Shown: positions 34,122 through 41,958 of the stretch, one piece after another
Position numbering within the stretch: position 1 is the stretch's first letter
Layout of the letters: the number at the start of each line of letters is the position of its first letter
DNA from: Ferrimonas balearica
Lineage (GTDB): Bacteria > Pseudomonadota > Gammaproteobacteria > Enterobacterales > Shewanellaceae
Direction of reading: 5' to 3'
Assembly: GCF_019802055.1 (NCBI RefSeq)
Contig: NZ_JAHVHW010000004.1
Span: 434,001-498,000, forward strand
DNA length: 64,000 nt
Notes under the pieces: model-generated
Told to the model about the DNA's origin: nothing
Database searches by the model: none
The model's input: the letters and a program-made list of their open reading frames with translations, nothing else
Translations under genes and position numbers: made by a program

Positions 34122-34615
34122 CAGCGTTGTCCTATCAGGGCGTTGCGGAGCTTGGGATAGCGGGAGTCCGGGTGCAGCCAGATGGAGAGGAACTGCTCAC
34201 CAAAGCGGGACTCAGCGATGGTGCCAATCGGCTCGCCATTGAAGTAGAAGGTGCTGTGCTGCGGCTGCACCATCAGGGTAAGCCTATCCCCCTCCGCCAC
34301 ATCGGGCCAGATGGCCGCCAACGAAGCCAGCCAGGCCTCACTGTCCCGGGATTCGTAGAGTGCTAACCGTTGCCACTCCGAGCGGGTGTGCTCCAGCAGA
34401 TCCTCGGCATCGATGTCGCGCAGGTAGGTCAGATCCAGCAGCAGCGGGGGCTCGATACCATCGTAGCGCCCGTCGTCGCTATAGAGCCGGGCGTGGTAGA
34501 TGGGAAACCAGAGCACCTTGAGCCGGGACTCCCCCACTGGCTTCATCATCGCCAGCGAGGGTGCTTCAGTCGGCAGGGCGTTCAGACTGAGAGAAAGCAA
34601 TAGGGTGGTGAGCAT
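34121..34615 (-). CDS. Chalcone isomerase-like secreted protein
   Basis: 164 aa with a short signal peptide (MLTTLLLSLSLNALPTEA). Chalcone-isomerase-like fold pattern: LKVLWFPIYHARLYSDDG, and LMVQPQHSTFYFNGEPIGTI near the C terminus. Bacterial members are periplasmic and have no proven flavonoid activity; lipid or small hydrophobic ligand binding is plausible. Between the Cfa-like gene (gap 21 bp) and DUF3833 (overlap). Confidence 0.8.
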   Translation of the reverse strand: MLTTLLLSLSLNALPTEAPSLAMMKPVGESRLKVLWFPIYHARLYSDDGRYDGIEPPLLLDLTYLRDIDAEDLLEHTRSEWQRLALYESRDSEAWLASLAAIWPDVAEGDRLTLMVQPQHSTFYFNGEPIGTIAESRFGEQFLSIWLHPDSRYPKLRNALIGQR

Positions 34616-34636
34616 CGGCTACCTCCGACGGTATCA

Positions 34637-35842
34637 TTACCGGGCTCTCTCCATCGTCAGCTGTACGGTGCTGACCCGACGGGTCAGGAAGCCCGCTTCG
34701 CAGTAACAGAAGTAGTAACGCCACAGACGGATAAAGGGATCATCAAAACCCAATTTTCTGACCTGGGGCAGCGCTGCCTCAAACCGGGTTCGCCACTCCG
34801 CCAGGGTACGGGCATAGTCGAGCCCGATGTCGGTCAGGTCCCGGATCACCATGTCAGTTTCCTGGGCCACCAGTTCCCCCATCACCCTGACGCTGGGCAG
34901 AAAACCGCCTGGAAAGATGTAGGTCTGGATAAAGTCGGCACCGCGCCGGTAGCTATCGTAGCGCTGGTCTGCAATGGTGATCGCCTGAATGGCGGCCCGG
35001 CCACCAGGCTTCAGCAACCGGTTCAGGGTGCGGAAGTAGCCGGGAAGGTAACGCTCCCCCACCGCTTCGATCATCTCCACAGACACGATCTTGTCGAACT
35101 GCCCGGTCAGTTCCCGGTAGTCCAATCGCAATAACGTAATGCGGTCGGTCAGGCCCGCGGCTTCTACCCGGGCCTTCGCTTCCCGGTACTGGGCCTCGGA
35201 GATGGTGGTGGTGGTCACTCTGCAGCCATAAGTTTGCGCGGCATGGATCGCCAACGCGCCCCAGCCGGTCCCCACCTCGAGAAGGTGGTCCTCGGGAGTC
35301 AGTTCCAATTCGTGGCAGAGACGATCCATCTTGTTGAACTGAGCGGCGTCCAGATCGCTGGCTTCCCGCCAGATGGCGCTGGAGTAAACCATGCCGTTAT
35401 CGAGGAACAGCCGATAAAAGTCGTTAGAGAGGTCGTAATGGGCTTCGATGTTCTTACGGGCATTGGCCTTGGAGTTGTGGCGCAGGCGGTGTTTGAGGGT
35501 CTGCCAGGGACCCAGCACGAAGCCAAATCGGGACTCCAGACGGTCCAGCCAGTCGAGGTTTCGGGCAAACAATGACAGCAGTGACGTCAGGTCGCTGCAC
35601 GCCACATCGCCATCACGATAGCTCTCAGCCAGGGCAATGGACCCGCCAAACAGCAGGGCCCGCCAGACACCGGGGCGATGGATGGTCATTGAGACCTGCG
35701 GGTTCCCCTCACCGAACTGCCAGCGCTCTCCCCCCTCCTGCAACACCAGGGTGCCGTGCTTCAGACTGGGCAACAGCTTCAAAAGCAGAGCCCGGCAAAG
35801 GGCGACATCCCATCGGGGCGCGGTGGTCACTTCTGTCGTCAT
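34637..35842 (-). CDS. Cyclopropane-fatty-acyl-phospholipid synthase family methyltransferase
   Basis: 401 aa. SAM-binding EVGTGWGALAIHAA, and the Cfa-type blocks NIEAHYDLSNDFYRLFLD, MVYSSAIW and EMIEAVGERYLPGYF. Transfers a methyl(ene) to unsaturated acyl chains in membrane phospholipids. In RpoE-ChrR clusters the Cfa-like enzyme (e.g. UfaM of Rhodobacter) makes methyl-branched precursors of furan fatty acids that quench singlet oxygen. Which product this enzyme makes cannot be read from sequence. ATGA overlap with DUF1365 upstream. Confidence 0.88.
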   Translation of the reverse strand: MTTEVTTAPRWDVALCRALLLKLLPSLKHGTLVLQEGGERWQFGEGNPQVSMTIHRPGVWRALLFGGSIALAESYRDGDVACSDLTSLLSLFARNLDWLDRLESRFGFVLGPWQTLKHRLRHNSKANARKNIEAHYDLSNDFYRLFLDNGMVYSSAIWREASDLDAAQFNKMDRLCHELELTPEDHLLEVGTGWGALAIHAAQTYGCRVTTTTISEAQYREAKARVEAAGLTDRITLLRLDYRELTGQFDKIVSVEMIEAVGERYLPGYFRTLNRLLKPGGRAAIQAITIADQRYDSYRRGADFIQTYIFPGGFLPSVRVMGELVAQETDMVIRDLTDIGLDYARTLAEWRTRFEAALPQVRKLGFDDPFIRLWRYYFCYCEAGFLTRRVSTVQLTMERAR

Positions 35843-36564
35843 TTTCGTTCTCCTTGCGTCCTGTTTGCTTGGGGGTGAGGGTAAAAGGTGGCGCCTTTCA
35901 GCCAGAGCCTGAGCGCCTCAAAGTAGATGCCCGCCACCGTTTTTATGGTCATGGAAGGGGTCCGTCTCCATACGCGCCACAACCCAGCCTGGTTCAGGGG
36001 CTCGGTCGTCAGGCGCAGGTCAGCCACAAACCTGGGCCGTCCGGTTTCCGCCGAGAGGCAGCGGATGACCACACCGATTCGGCGCTGCTCCAGCGTCACC
36101 TGCCACTGGTACTGCAACCCCATCGGCATAAAGGGAGAGACATGGAATGCTTTGTCGTGCCCGTCACAGGTGCTCAGGGGCACCAGGTAGTGGTGCCGCT
36201 CATTCCAGGGGGTGTTGCTGACCTCCGCCAGCATATGGGTAAAGCCGCCCTCACCCTCCAGCAAATAGAAGTTCACGGGGGAGAAATAGAGGCCGAGATT
36301 GCGATACTGCCCCAGCAGCCAGACGGTGCCATCGAGCGGGGTATCGCTGAGTTGGTTCATTCGGGCCAGCACCGCCTGCTTGAGATCCCCCTCCCCCAGA
36401 TAATCCTGCCGACGCCACCAGAACAGGGGGCGCCGCCACAGTGGGGCGATCTCCGATAACTCATCCAGGTTCAGCATCAGCATATGGATACCGTAGCGAA
36501 ACCGGTGCTCAGGCTCGCTGAAGCGGTGATGCAGGACCGTTCCGGTCGCCAGTTGTGACCTCAT
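35839..36564 (-). CDS. DUF1365 family protein
   Basis: 241 aa. DUF1365 features: VLHHRFSEPEHRFRYGIHMLML at the N terminus, YRNLGLYFSPVNFYLLEG, VSNTPWNERHHYLVP and FHVSPFMP. Function unknown; almost always adjacent to a flavin amine-oxidase-like gene and a Cfa-like gene, as here. Start and stop overlap both neighbours (ATGA type), indicating one coupled unit. Confidence 0.88.
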   Translation of the reverse strand: MRSQLATGTVLHHRFSEPEHRFRYGIHMLMLNLDELSEIAPLWRRPLFWWRRQDYLGEGDLKQAVLARMNQLSDTPLDGTVWLLGQYRNLGLYFSPVNFYLLEGEGGFTHMLAEVSNTPWNERHHYLVPLSTCDGHDKAFHVSPFMPMGLQYQWQVTLEQRRIGVVIRCLSAETGRPRFVADLRLTTEPLNQAGLWRVWRRTPSMTIKTVAGIYFEALRLWLKGATFYPHPQANRTQGERK

Positions 36565-37820
36565 AACGCCACTCCAAAACGCTGACAGACATCCAGGGCG
36601 CTGCGCACGCCATCCTCATGGAATCCGTTGTACCAGTAGGCGCCGCAGAAGTGGGTACGCTCGACGCCACAGATCCGGGTGCGCTCCGCCTTGGCCGCCT
36701 CGGCCGCCAGATCAAACTGCGGATGACTGTAACGATAGCGGCCTTTGATGGTGTCGGGATCGATGGGTTCAATCGGATTCAGGGTCACACAGTAGGTCGT
36801 GTCGGAGGTCAGCCCCTGCAGAATGTTCATGTTGTAGGTGACGGTCACCGGGCGACTCTCCCCCACCGCACTGCCCAACCGGTAGTTCCAACTGGCCCAG
36901 GCGTTGCGCCGCTCCGGCAATGTGCGGATGTCGGTGTGCAGAATCACCTCGTTGGGGGCATAGCGGATCGCCCCGAGTATGGCTTGTTCCGCCTCGGAAG
37001 CGTCCTGCAGCATCGCGAGCGCCTGATCGGAATGGCAGGCCAGAATCACCTGGTCAAAGTGGCGACGCTGACCGTCGCTGTCTTCCAGTTCAACACCAGA
37101 CGGATGGCGCCACACCTTTTGTACGCCATTCTCCAGCTCCAGCTGGAAGCGACCCGACGACAAGATCGCCCTGACATAACTCCATGAGCCCCCTTGCACT
37201 GTGTACCATTGAGGGCGGTTGGCAATATCCAGCAGGCCATGGTGGTGGAAGAAACGAAGGAAGAATCGCAAAGGAAAGGCTCGCATGTCGTTAAGACTGC
37301 AGGACCAGATCGCCGCCCCCATGGGCAGCAGATAGTGGCTTACCATCCAGCCGGAAAAATCCTCCTGATGCAGAAACTCCCCGAGGGTAAGATCGGGAAT
37401 CGCCTCCTCCTCCACCAACCGTTTCCCCAGCTTGTTGAACCTCAGGATCTGACTCACCATCGACCAGAATGCCGGCCGCAACAGGTTGCGTCGCTGCGCC
37501 AGCAGGGTATTCAGATTGTGCCCGTTGTATTCAAGATTCAGGTCGGGGTCCGCCACTGAAAAGCTCATTTCGGTGGGGCGCCCTTTCACACCCAGGGACG
37601 CCAGCAATTTCTGGAAATTCGGGTAAGTACGGTCGTTATAGACAATGAATCCGGTGTCCACGGCCTGCCCATCCACCTCAACGGTGTGGGTGTGACCACC
37701 GAGCCAGGATTCGGGCTCGAACAGGGTGACCTGGTGCTGCTGACCGAGCAGGTGGGCACAGGTCATCCCTGCAACGCCGCCACCCACCACGGCAATCTTC
37801 AATCTTGCTTCTTCAGCCAT
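36561..37820 (-). CDS. FAD-dependent oxidoreductase (amine-oxidase-like)
   Basis: 419 aa from ATG 37820, seven bases after aaggg. N-terminal Rossmann dinucleotide-binding motif VVGGGVAGMTCAHLLG, then FEPESWLGGHTHTVEV, and a C-terminal segment ending GVRSALDVCQRFGVAL. The pattern is NAD/FAD-binding, related to the flavoproteins that accompany DUF1365 and Cfa-like enzymes. A role in acyl-chain oxidation or desaturation is inference. The start lies inside the SDR stop region (22-bp overlap). Confidence 0.87.
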   Translation of the reverse strand: MAEEARLKIAVVGGGVAGMTCAHLLGQQHQVTLFEPESWLGGHTHTVEVDGQAVDTGFIVYNDRTYPNFQKLLASLGVKGRPTEMSFSVADPDLNLEYNGHNLNTLLAQRRNLLRPAFWSMVSQILRFNKLGKRLVEEEAIPDLTLGEFLHQEDFSGWMVSHYLLPMGAAIWSCSLNDMRAFPLRFFLRFFHHHGLLDIANRPQWYTVQGGSWSYVRAILSSGRFQLELENGVQKVWRHPSGVELEDSDGQRRHFDQVILACHSDQALAMLQDASEAEQAILGAIRYAPNEVILHTDIRTLPERRNAWASWNYRLGSAVGESRPVTVTYNMNILQGLTSDTTYCVTLNPIEPIDPDTIKGRYRYSHPQFDLAAEAAKAERTRICGVERTHFCGAYWYNGFHEDGVRSALDVCQRFGVAL

Positions 37821-38551
37821 CGGCATACCCTTACTTGCGCGCCTTCGCTCAGCCAGGACAACAGGGTCAAAGGCCAAGCCAATCGGCGGGGAAATCGAAT
37901 CGTCCGTTTCTTCGTCGCCATGCCCTGCATGATGGCGGCAGCGGCCTCCTCAACCGTCAACAGGGCAGGCATACCAAAGGTGTTACGGCGGGTCAGCGGG
38001 GTATCCACAAACCCCGGTGAGATGGCCATTACCCGAACGCCGCGTTCGGCCAGGTCGACCTCCAGGGTTCGGGTCAGGTAGTGCAGAGCCGCTTTACTGG
38101 CGCCATAGGCCTGGGCTCGGGTGAAAGGCAGCAATCGCGCCAGACTGTCCACAATCACCAGCTCACTGCTGCGCTGCAGGCGGGGCAAAATCGGTCCAAG
38201 ACAGTGGGCAGGCCCCATCAGATTGGCTTCCACTACCTGGCGAAACTTGTCGCACTGCCAGTCATCCACATCCAGGTATTCGCAGGTTCCCGCATTGAGA
38301 ATGGCGCGATCCAGCGCTTGGTCTGCCAACACCCGCTCCAGGGTGTCGCTCAGTACGTCACGGGTCTCCGCTTCATTGGTCACATCGAATCGGGCAGGCA
38401 CAACCTGTCCGGACGGATGGTCAGACGCCAAACGCGTCAGAGCGTCCGGATTGCGTCCACAGGCAATCACCCGCCAGCCCTGGGCCAGATGCGCTTTAGC
38501 CAGTTGGGCGCCAATCCCTGACGTCGCCCCGGTAATCAACACGGTATTCAT
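37799..38551 (-). CDS. Short-chain dehydrogenase/reductase, first gene of the RpoE-ChrR-type operon
   Basis: 250 aa from ATG 38551. NAD(P)-binding TGATSGIGAQLAKA, N-A-G (AILNAGTCEYL), catalytic S and Y-x-x-x-K (YGASKAALHYL). The substrate is unknown. It lies directly downstream of TGATCT-16 nt-CGTA on its strand (38615-38590), the layout of ECF promoters read by ChrR-partner sigma factors. The Shine-Dalgarno is weak. Five genes follow without a gap larger than 21 bp. Confidence 0.87.
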   Translation of the reverse strand: MNTVLITGATSGIGAQLAKAHLAQGWRVIACGRNPDALTRLASDHPSGQVVPARFDVTNEAETRDVLSDTLERVLADQALDRAILNAGTCEYLDVDDWQCDKFRQVVEANLMGPAHCLGPILPRLQRSSELVIVDSLARLLPFTRAQAYGASKAALHYLTRTLEVDLAERGVRVMAISPGFVDTPLTRRNTFGMPALLTVEEAAAAIMQGMATKKRTIRFPRRLAWPLTLLSWLSEGAQVRVCRWLKKQD

Positions 38552-38589
38552 TCGATCAGACAGTTTTGTGTTGCTGAATAGACCCTTAC

Positions 38590-38615
38590 TACGGCAAGCA
38601 TAGGAAAAAAGATCA
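38590..38615 (-). promoter_or_regulatory. ECF (RpoE-ChrR type) promoter of the SDR operon
   Basis: Minus strand TGATCT, exactly 16 nt, CGTA. Ends 39 bp before the SDR start. Same spacing as two other sites in this cluster. Confidence 0.65.
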
Positions 38616-38616
38616 C

Positions 38617-38642
38617 TGAACCCTTTGCCCCGTCTTTGCGTA
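38617..38642 (+). promoter_or_regulatory. ECF-type promoter of the LON-domain gene
   Basis: Plus strand TGAACC, 16 nt, CGTA, back to back with the SDR promoter (only one base separates the -35 elements) and 36 bp before ATG 38678. One mismatch from TGATCC. Confidence 0.55.
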
Positions 38643-38677
38643 AACAGCGTATCCAATCCGCCGTTTGGGACACCTGA

Positions 38678-39259
38678 ATGTCAGTTATTGAATCCTTGCC
38701 CCTGTTTCCGCTCACCAGCCACCTATTTCCAGGCGGCCGGTTGCCTCTGCGTATCTTCGAGCCACGCTATCTGCGTATGGTCAAAGAGAGCTTCGGGCGG
38801 GAGCACGCCTTCGCCATGTGCATGCTGGACCCGAAAGGGGACAAGCAGAGCAATACCCACATCTGGCCGCTGGCCACGCTGGTTCGGGTGGTCGATTTTG
38901 ATGCGCTGGATGACGGCATGCTGGGGATCACCGTCGAGGGGACACAGAAGATCGAGATCCTCACCATCGACACTGAAATCGATGGGCTGCGGTTGGGGCG
39001 GGTGCGACCGGTAGAAAACTGGTCTCATCAGCCCCTGCCAGAACGCTTCTCCCCGTTGAGAGAGAAGTTGGCGCAGATCTATGAGGACTATCCGGACCTG
39101 GGCAGCCTCTACCCGACGCCCCAGTGGCAGGACGCCGCCTGGCTGGCACAGCGCTGGCTGGAGGTTGTGCCGTTGGAAGCGGGCCAGAAGCAGCGATTGT
39201 GGACGTCCGACCCGGACCAGACCCTCTCTCTGCTCGACCAGTTGGTTCAAAACCAGTGA
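38678..39259 (+). CDS. LON N-terminal (substrate-binding) domain protein
   Basis: 193 aa. Stand-alone LON substrate-binding domain: LPLFPLTSHLFPGGRLPLRIFEPRYLRM at the N terminus (core LFPGGRLPLRIFEPRY), with no AAA+ or protease part. Homologues are small cytosolic proteins of unknown role. A candidate ECF promoter precedes it and the rpoE promoter begins in its stop codon. It therefore probably belongs to the RpoE-ChrR regulon and may be co-transcribed with rpoE-chrR. Confidence 0.87.
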   Translation: MSVIESLPLFPLTSHLFPGGRLPLRIFEPRYLRMVKESFGREHAFAMCMLDPKGDKQSNTHIWPLATLVRVVDFDALDDGMLGITVEGTQKIEILTIDTEIDGLRLGRVRPVENWSHQPLPERFSPLREKLAQIYEDYPDLGSLYPTPQWQDAAWLAQRWLEVVPLEAGQKQRLWTSDPDQTLSLLDQLVQNQ

Positions 39260-39282
39260 TCCGGTTTTGCCACGGCGGCGTA
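39257..39282 (+). promoter_or_regulatory. ECF autoregulatory promoter of rpoE-chrR
   Basis: TGATCC, exactly 16 nt, CGTA followed by A. The -35 overlaps the stop codon (TGA 39257-39259) of the LON-domain gene. It is the best match of the three sites and fits positive autoregulation. Confidence 0.7.
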
Positions 39283-39354
39283 AGGACACTGGATAATGCC
39301 CACAATGCCGGAGATACTCATCACATGCAGATGATCGCGGAGCACAGGGTTCCA

Positions 39355-39927
39355 GTGACCAAAGTTAAGGATGAAGCAGAGCAGCATCGCCTCTGGTTGA
39401 GGGCCGTTGCTGAGCAGCGTGATAAAACGGCATTTGCCCATCTATTCAGGCATTTCGCCCCACGCTTGCTAAGCCATGCCCGGCATCAGCTTGGCAGCGA
39501 TGCGCTGGCTCAGGAGATGGTGCAGGAAGCGATGACCAAGGTGTGGCTCAAAGCGCACCTTTATCATCCCGACAAGGGCCGGGTGTCCACCTGGGTCTTT
39601 ACCGTTGCCCGTAATGTCAGTTTCGACATGATGCGGCGTGCACAGGCCAGACCGGAGCACCCCAGTGCTGAAGACCTCTATCTCGAACCCGCACTGGAGT
39701 TTGATGCAGAGTCTGATCAGCTGGACCAGCCCATCCTACGACAACAGCTTGAGCAGTTTTGTCAGCACCTGCCGCCCAAGCAGCTGCAGGTGGTCACCAT
39801 GATCTATTTCGAAGACCGGTCTCACCAAGAGGTTGCCGATGCACTCGGGGTACCGCTGGGTACCGTTAAATCTCGCCTGCGCCTCGCGCTGAACCGGATA
39901 CGGGAGCTTTTGGATGAACAGCATTAA
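39355..39927 (+). CDS. rpoE: ECF sigma factor of the RpoE-ChrR (singlet oxygen) type
   Basis: 190 aa. Region 2: AFAHLFRHFAPRLLSHARHQ, QEMVQEAMTKVWLKA, STWVFTVARNVSFDMMRR. Region 4: LPPKQLQVVTMIYFEDRSHQ and HTH VADALGVPLGTVKSRLRLALNR (within about 130-185). The match is to the sigma factors held by cupin anti-sigma ChrR. The start is uncertain: GTG 39355 has aggg five bases upstream and fits family length; ATG 39325 gives 200 aa. Overlaps chrR by 14 bp. Confidence 0.9.
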   Translation: MTKVKDEAEQHRLWLRAVAEQRDKTAFAHLFRHFAPRLLSHARHQLGSDALAQEMVQEAMTKVWLKAHLYHPDKGRVSTWVFTVARNVSFDMMRRAQARPEHPSAEDLYLEPALEFDAESDQLDQPILRQQLEQFCQHLPPKQLQVVTMIYFEDRSHQEVADALGVPLGTVKSRLRLALNRIRELLDEQH

Positions 39928-40597
39928 CCACCACCCCGATACGGCGTGGTTGCAGGCTTACGCCGAAGGCCGTCTCTATGGCGGCAAGGCACTGCTTCTG
40001 GCCGCCCATATTGAGATGTGCCCGGTATGCCGACACCAGGTGGCTCAGCATGAGCAATCCCTTTCAGAGCAGTGCTGGCATCAGCCGTTCGCTCCGCAGG
40101 ATCAAAATGCCTCAGAGGCGTTGCTGGCCACCCTGCTCGACAATCTGCCGGACACCCCTTTGGAGGCGCCGGTGGTGGAACCGCAGATTGAGCTGCAACT
40201 GGAGCATCGCCGATTCGTGCTGCCCCGGGTACTGGCACGGCAGATGCCGCAGTTGGGTAGCTGGAGCCGCCTGCCTGGTGGCTTGCATCAGGCCAAGCTC
40301 AATGCCGAGGGCGATGGCGATCGCTTCTTCTTTATCCATATGGACGCCAACAGTTCCGTGCCCCAGCACACCCATCAGGGAGAGGAGATCACCCTGGTGC
40401 TGCACGGCGGTTTTGCCGATGAGCGCGGGGAGTACAAAGCGGGCGACTTCATCCATTTGGATGGCCGCCACAACCACCAACCGCATACCGACTCTGACGA
40501 GGACTGCCTGGTGATCAGCGCCCTGGATCAGCCCCTGCACTTCACCTCTGGTCTGGCCAGGATCCTGAATCCGCTTTCGCAACTTTTCTTTCGCTAA
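39914..40597 (+). CDS. chrR: ChrR-type zinc cupin anti-sigma factor
   Basis: 227 aa. N-terminal zinc anti-sigma domain with H6, H32, C36 and C39 (HIEMCPVCRHQ). The spacing is as in Rhodobacter ChrR, where these bind Zn and inhibit the sigma factor. C-terminal cupin: H152, H154, E158 (QHTHQGEEITLVLHGG) and a later His near 188-191, the region needed to sense singlet oxygen in the Rhodobacter protein. Both halves look complete. Translationally coupled to rpoE; followed by a strong terminator. Confidence 0.93.
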   Translation: MNSINHHPDTAWLQAYAEGRLYGGKALLLAAHIEMCPVCRHQVAQHEQSLSEQCWHQPFAPQDQNASEALLATLLDNLPDTPLEAPVVEPQIELQLEHRRFVLPRVLARQMPQLGSWSRLPGGLHQAKLNAEGDGDRFFFIHMDANSSVPQHTHQGEEITLVLHGGFADERGEYKAGDFIHLDGRHNHQPHTDSDEDCLVISALDQPLHFTSGLARILNPLSQLFFR

Positions 40598-40611
40598 ATA
40601 ACCAACAAATG

Positions 40612-40646
40612 GCGCCATCGGAAACCCACCGATGGCGCTTTTTTTT
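40612..40646 (+). terminator. Terminator of rpoE-chrR
   Basis: gcgccatcgg / ccgatggcgc, 7-nt loop, T8, starting 15 bp after the chrR stop. Confidence 0.9.
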
Positions 40647-40740
40647 GTAATTTTTCTACGAATGATGTTTTTTTAAGCAGGGCGAATTCCTATTCATTGC
40701 AGCAATTTGTTCAGCTGGTAGACTCTGCTCCGTCCAGTTT

Positions 40741-40756
40741 CGTGATCCATCTCACA
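40741..40756 (+). promoter_or_regulatory. CRP-like site upstream of the BMP transporter operon
   Basis: cGTGA-tccatc-TCACA, one base from the consensus half-site TGTGA, about 118 bp before the ATG of the binding protein. Further hairpins downstream (ggcggttttaaccgc; atcccc/ggggat, 40827-40842) may mark a regulated leader. No other gene lies in 40598-40873. Confidence 0.55.
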
Positions 40757-40873
40757 TTCGAACTCGCCGGCGGTTTTAACCGCTTGCTCAAGCTTCGATG
40801 CCGTTATATGGCTGTGACAGAGAATCCCCATGGAGGGGATCAATAAAAGAAAATTACTACACGCGAGGATATG

Positions 40874-41878
40874 ATGAAGAAAGCTCTTGCCGCCACTGCC
40901 GCCGCAGTGTCTCTGGCCCTGACCTCTTTTGTCGCCGGCGCCGCCGATTTCAAACCGGCTGTGGCTTACGATACCGCTGGTAAGCACGACAAATCCTTCA
41001 ACCAAGCTGTTTACGAGAACGGCGTTATCGCCTTCAACAACGACAAAGGCGTGAAGGTATTCGAATACGTGCCGTCCAACGACACCCAGCGTGAGCAGGG
41101 CCTGGAGCGTATGGCTCGCCGCGGTTACTCTCCGATCGTTGTAGTTGGCTTCAACTACGCCGCTTCCCTGGAGAAAGTCGCTAAGAAGTACCCGGAAACC
41201 GACTTCGTCATCATCGACTCCGTGGTTGACCTGCCGAACGTGAAATCTCTGGTGTTCGCAGAGCACGAAGGTTCCTTCCTGGTGGGCGCCCTGGCGGCCA
41301 TGAAGTCCGAGACCCAGAAAGTGGGCTTCATCGGCGGCATGGACATCCCGCTGATCCGTAAGTTTGCTTGCGGTTACGAGCAGGGTGTTAAGCACGTAAG
41401 CGGCGACGCTGAAGTGTTCCAGAACATGACCGGCTCCACTCCGGCGGCCTTCGCCGATCCGGTTCGTGGTGCTGAGCTGGCCAAGAGCCAATTCTCCCGT
41501 GGCGCTGACATCGTATTCGCTGCCGCTGGTGGTACCGGTAACGGCGTTTACCAGGCTGCCAAAGACGAAGGCAAGTTCGCCATCGGTGTAGACTCCAACC
41601 AGAACCACATGCACCCGGGCACCATGCTGACCTCCATGGTTAAGCGTGTTGGTTACACCACCTACAAAGTATTCGAAGAGTACCAGGCGGGTAACTTCAC
41701 CACCGGTATCCAGGCTAACGGTCTGGCCGACGGCGGCATCGAGTGGGCTCTGGACGAGTACAACCGCGACCTGATCAGCGCCGAGGACGAAGCGCAACTG
41801 AACGCCATCGCTCAGAAGATCATCGCTGGCGAGATCGTGGTACACGACTACATGGCTGACAACAGCTGCAAATACTAA
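40874..41878 (+). CDS. BMP-family ABC transporter substrate-binding protein
   Basis: 334 aa (ATG 40871 is also possible; gagga is four bases before 40874 and one before 40871). Sec signal with cleavage near GAA, so periplasmic. Bmp domain: KPAVAYDTAGKHDKSFNQAVYENG, VVVGFNYAASLEKVA, VGFIGGMDIPLIRKFACGYEQG, VFAAAGGTGNGVY and FAIGVDSNQNH. The family binds purine and other nucleosides. First gene of a four-gene transporter operon; a hairpin follows, as often seen after the abundant binding protein. Confidence 0.92.
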   Translation: MKKALAATAAAVSLALTSFVAGAADFKPAVAYDTAGKHDKSFNQAVYENGVIAFNNDKGVKVFEYVPSNDTQREQGLERMARRGYSPIVVVGFNYAASLEKVAKKYPETDFVIIDSVVDLPNVKSLVFAEHEGSFLVGALAAMKSETQKVGFIGGMDIPLIRKFACGYEQGVKHVSGDAEVFQNMTGSTPAAFADPVRGAELAKSQFSRGADIVFAAAGGTGNGVYQAAKDEGKFAIGVDSNQNHMHPGTMLTSMVKRVGYTTYKVFEEYQAGNFTTGIQANGLADGGIEWALDEYNRDLISAEDEAQLNAIAQKIIAGEIVVHDYMADNSCKY

Positions 41879-41905
41879 TCCTCTAACGGATTCAGTGACT
41901 TAAGA

Positions 41906-41930
41906 AAAGCCCCCGTTCCCCGGGGGCTTT
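41906..41930 (+). terminator. Intra-operon hairpin after the binding protein gene
   Basis: aaagcccccg, 5-nt loop, cgggggcttt, then a short interrupted T run. It could act as a partial terminator or 3' end stabiliser so that the binding protein is made in excess over the ATPase and permeases. Confidence 0.6.
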
Positions 41931-41958
41931 CTATCATGCAATAGCGAGAAACTCAGCC

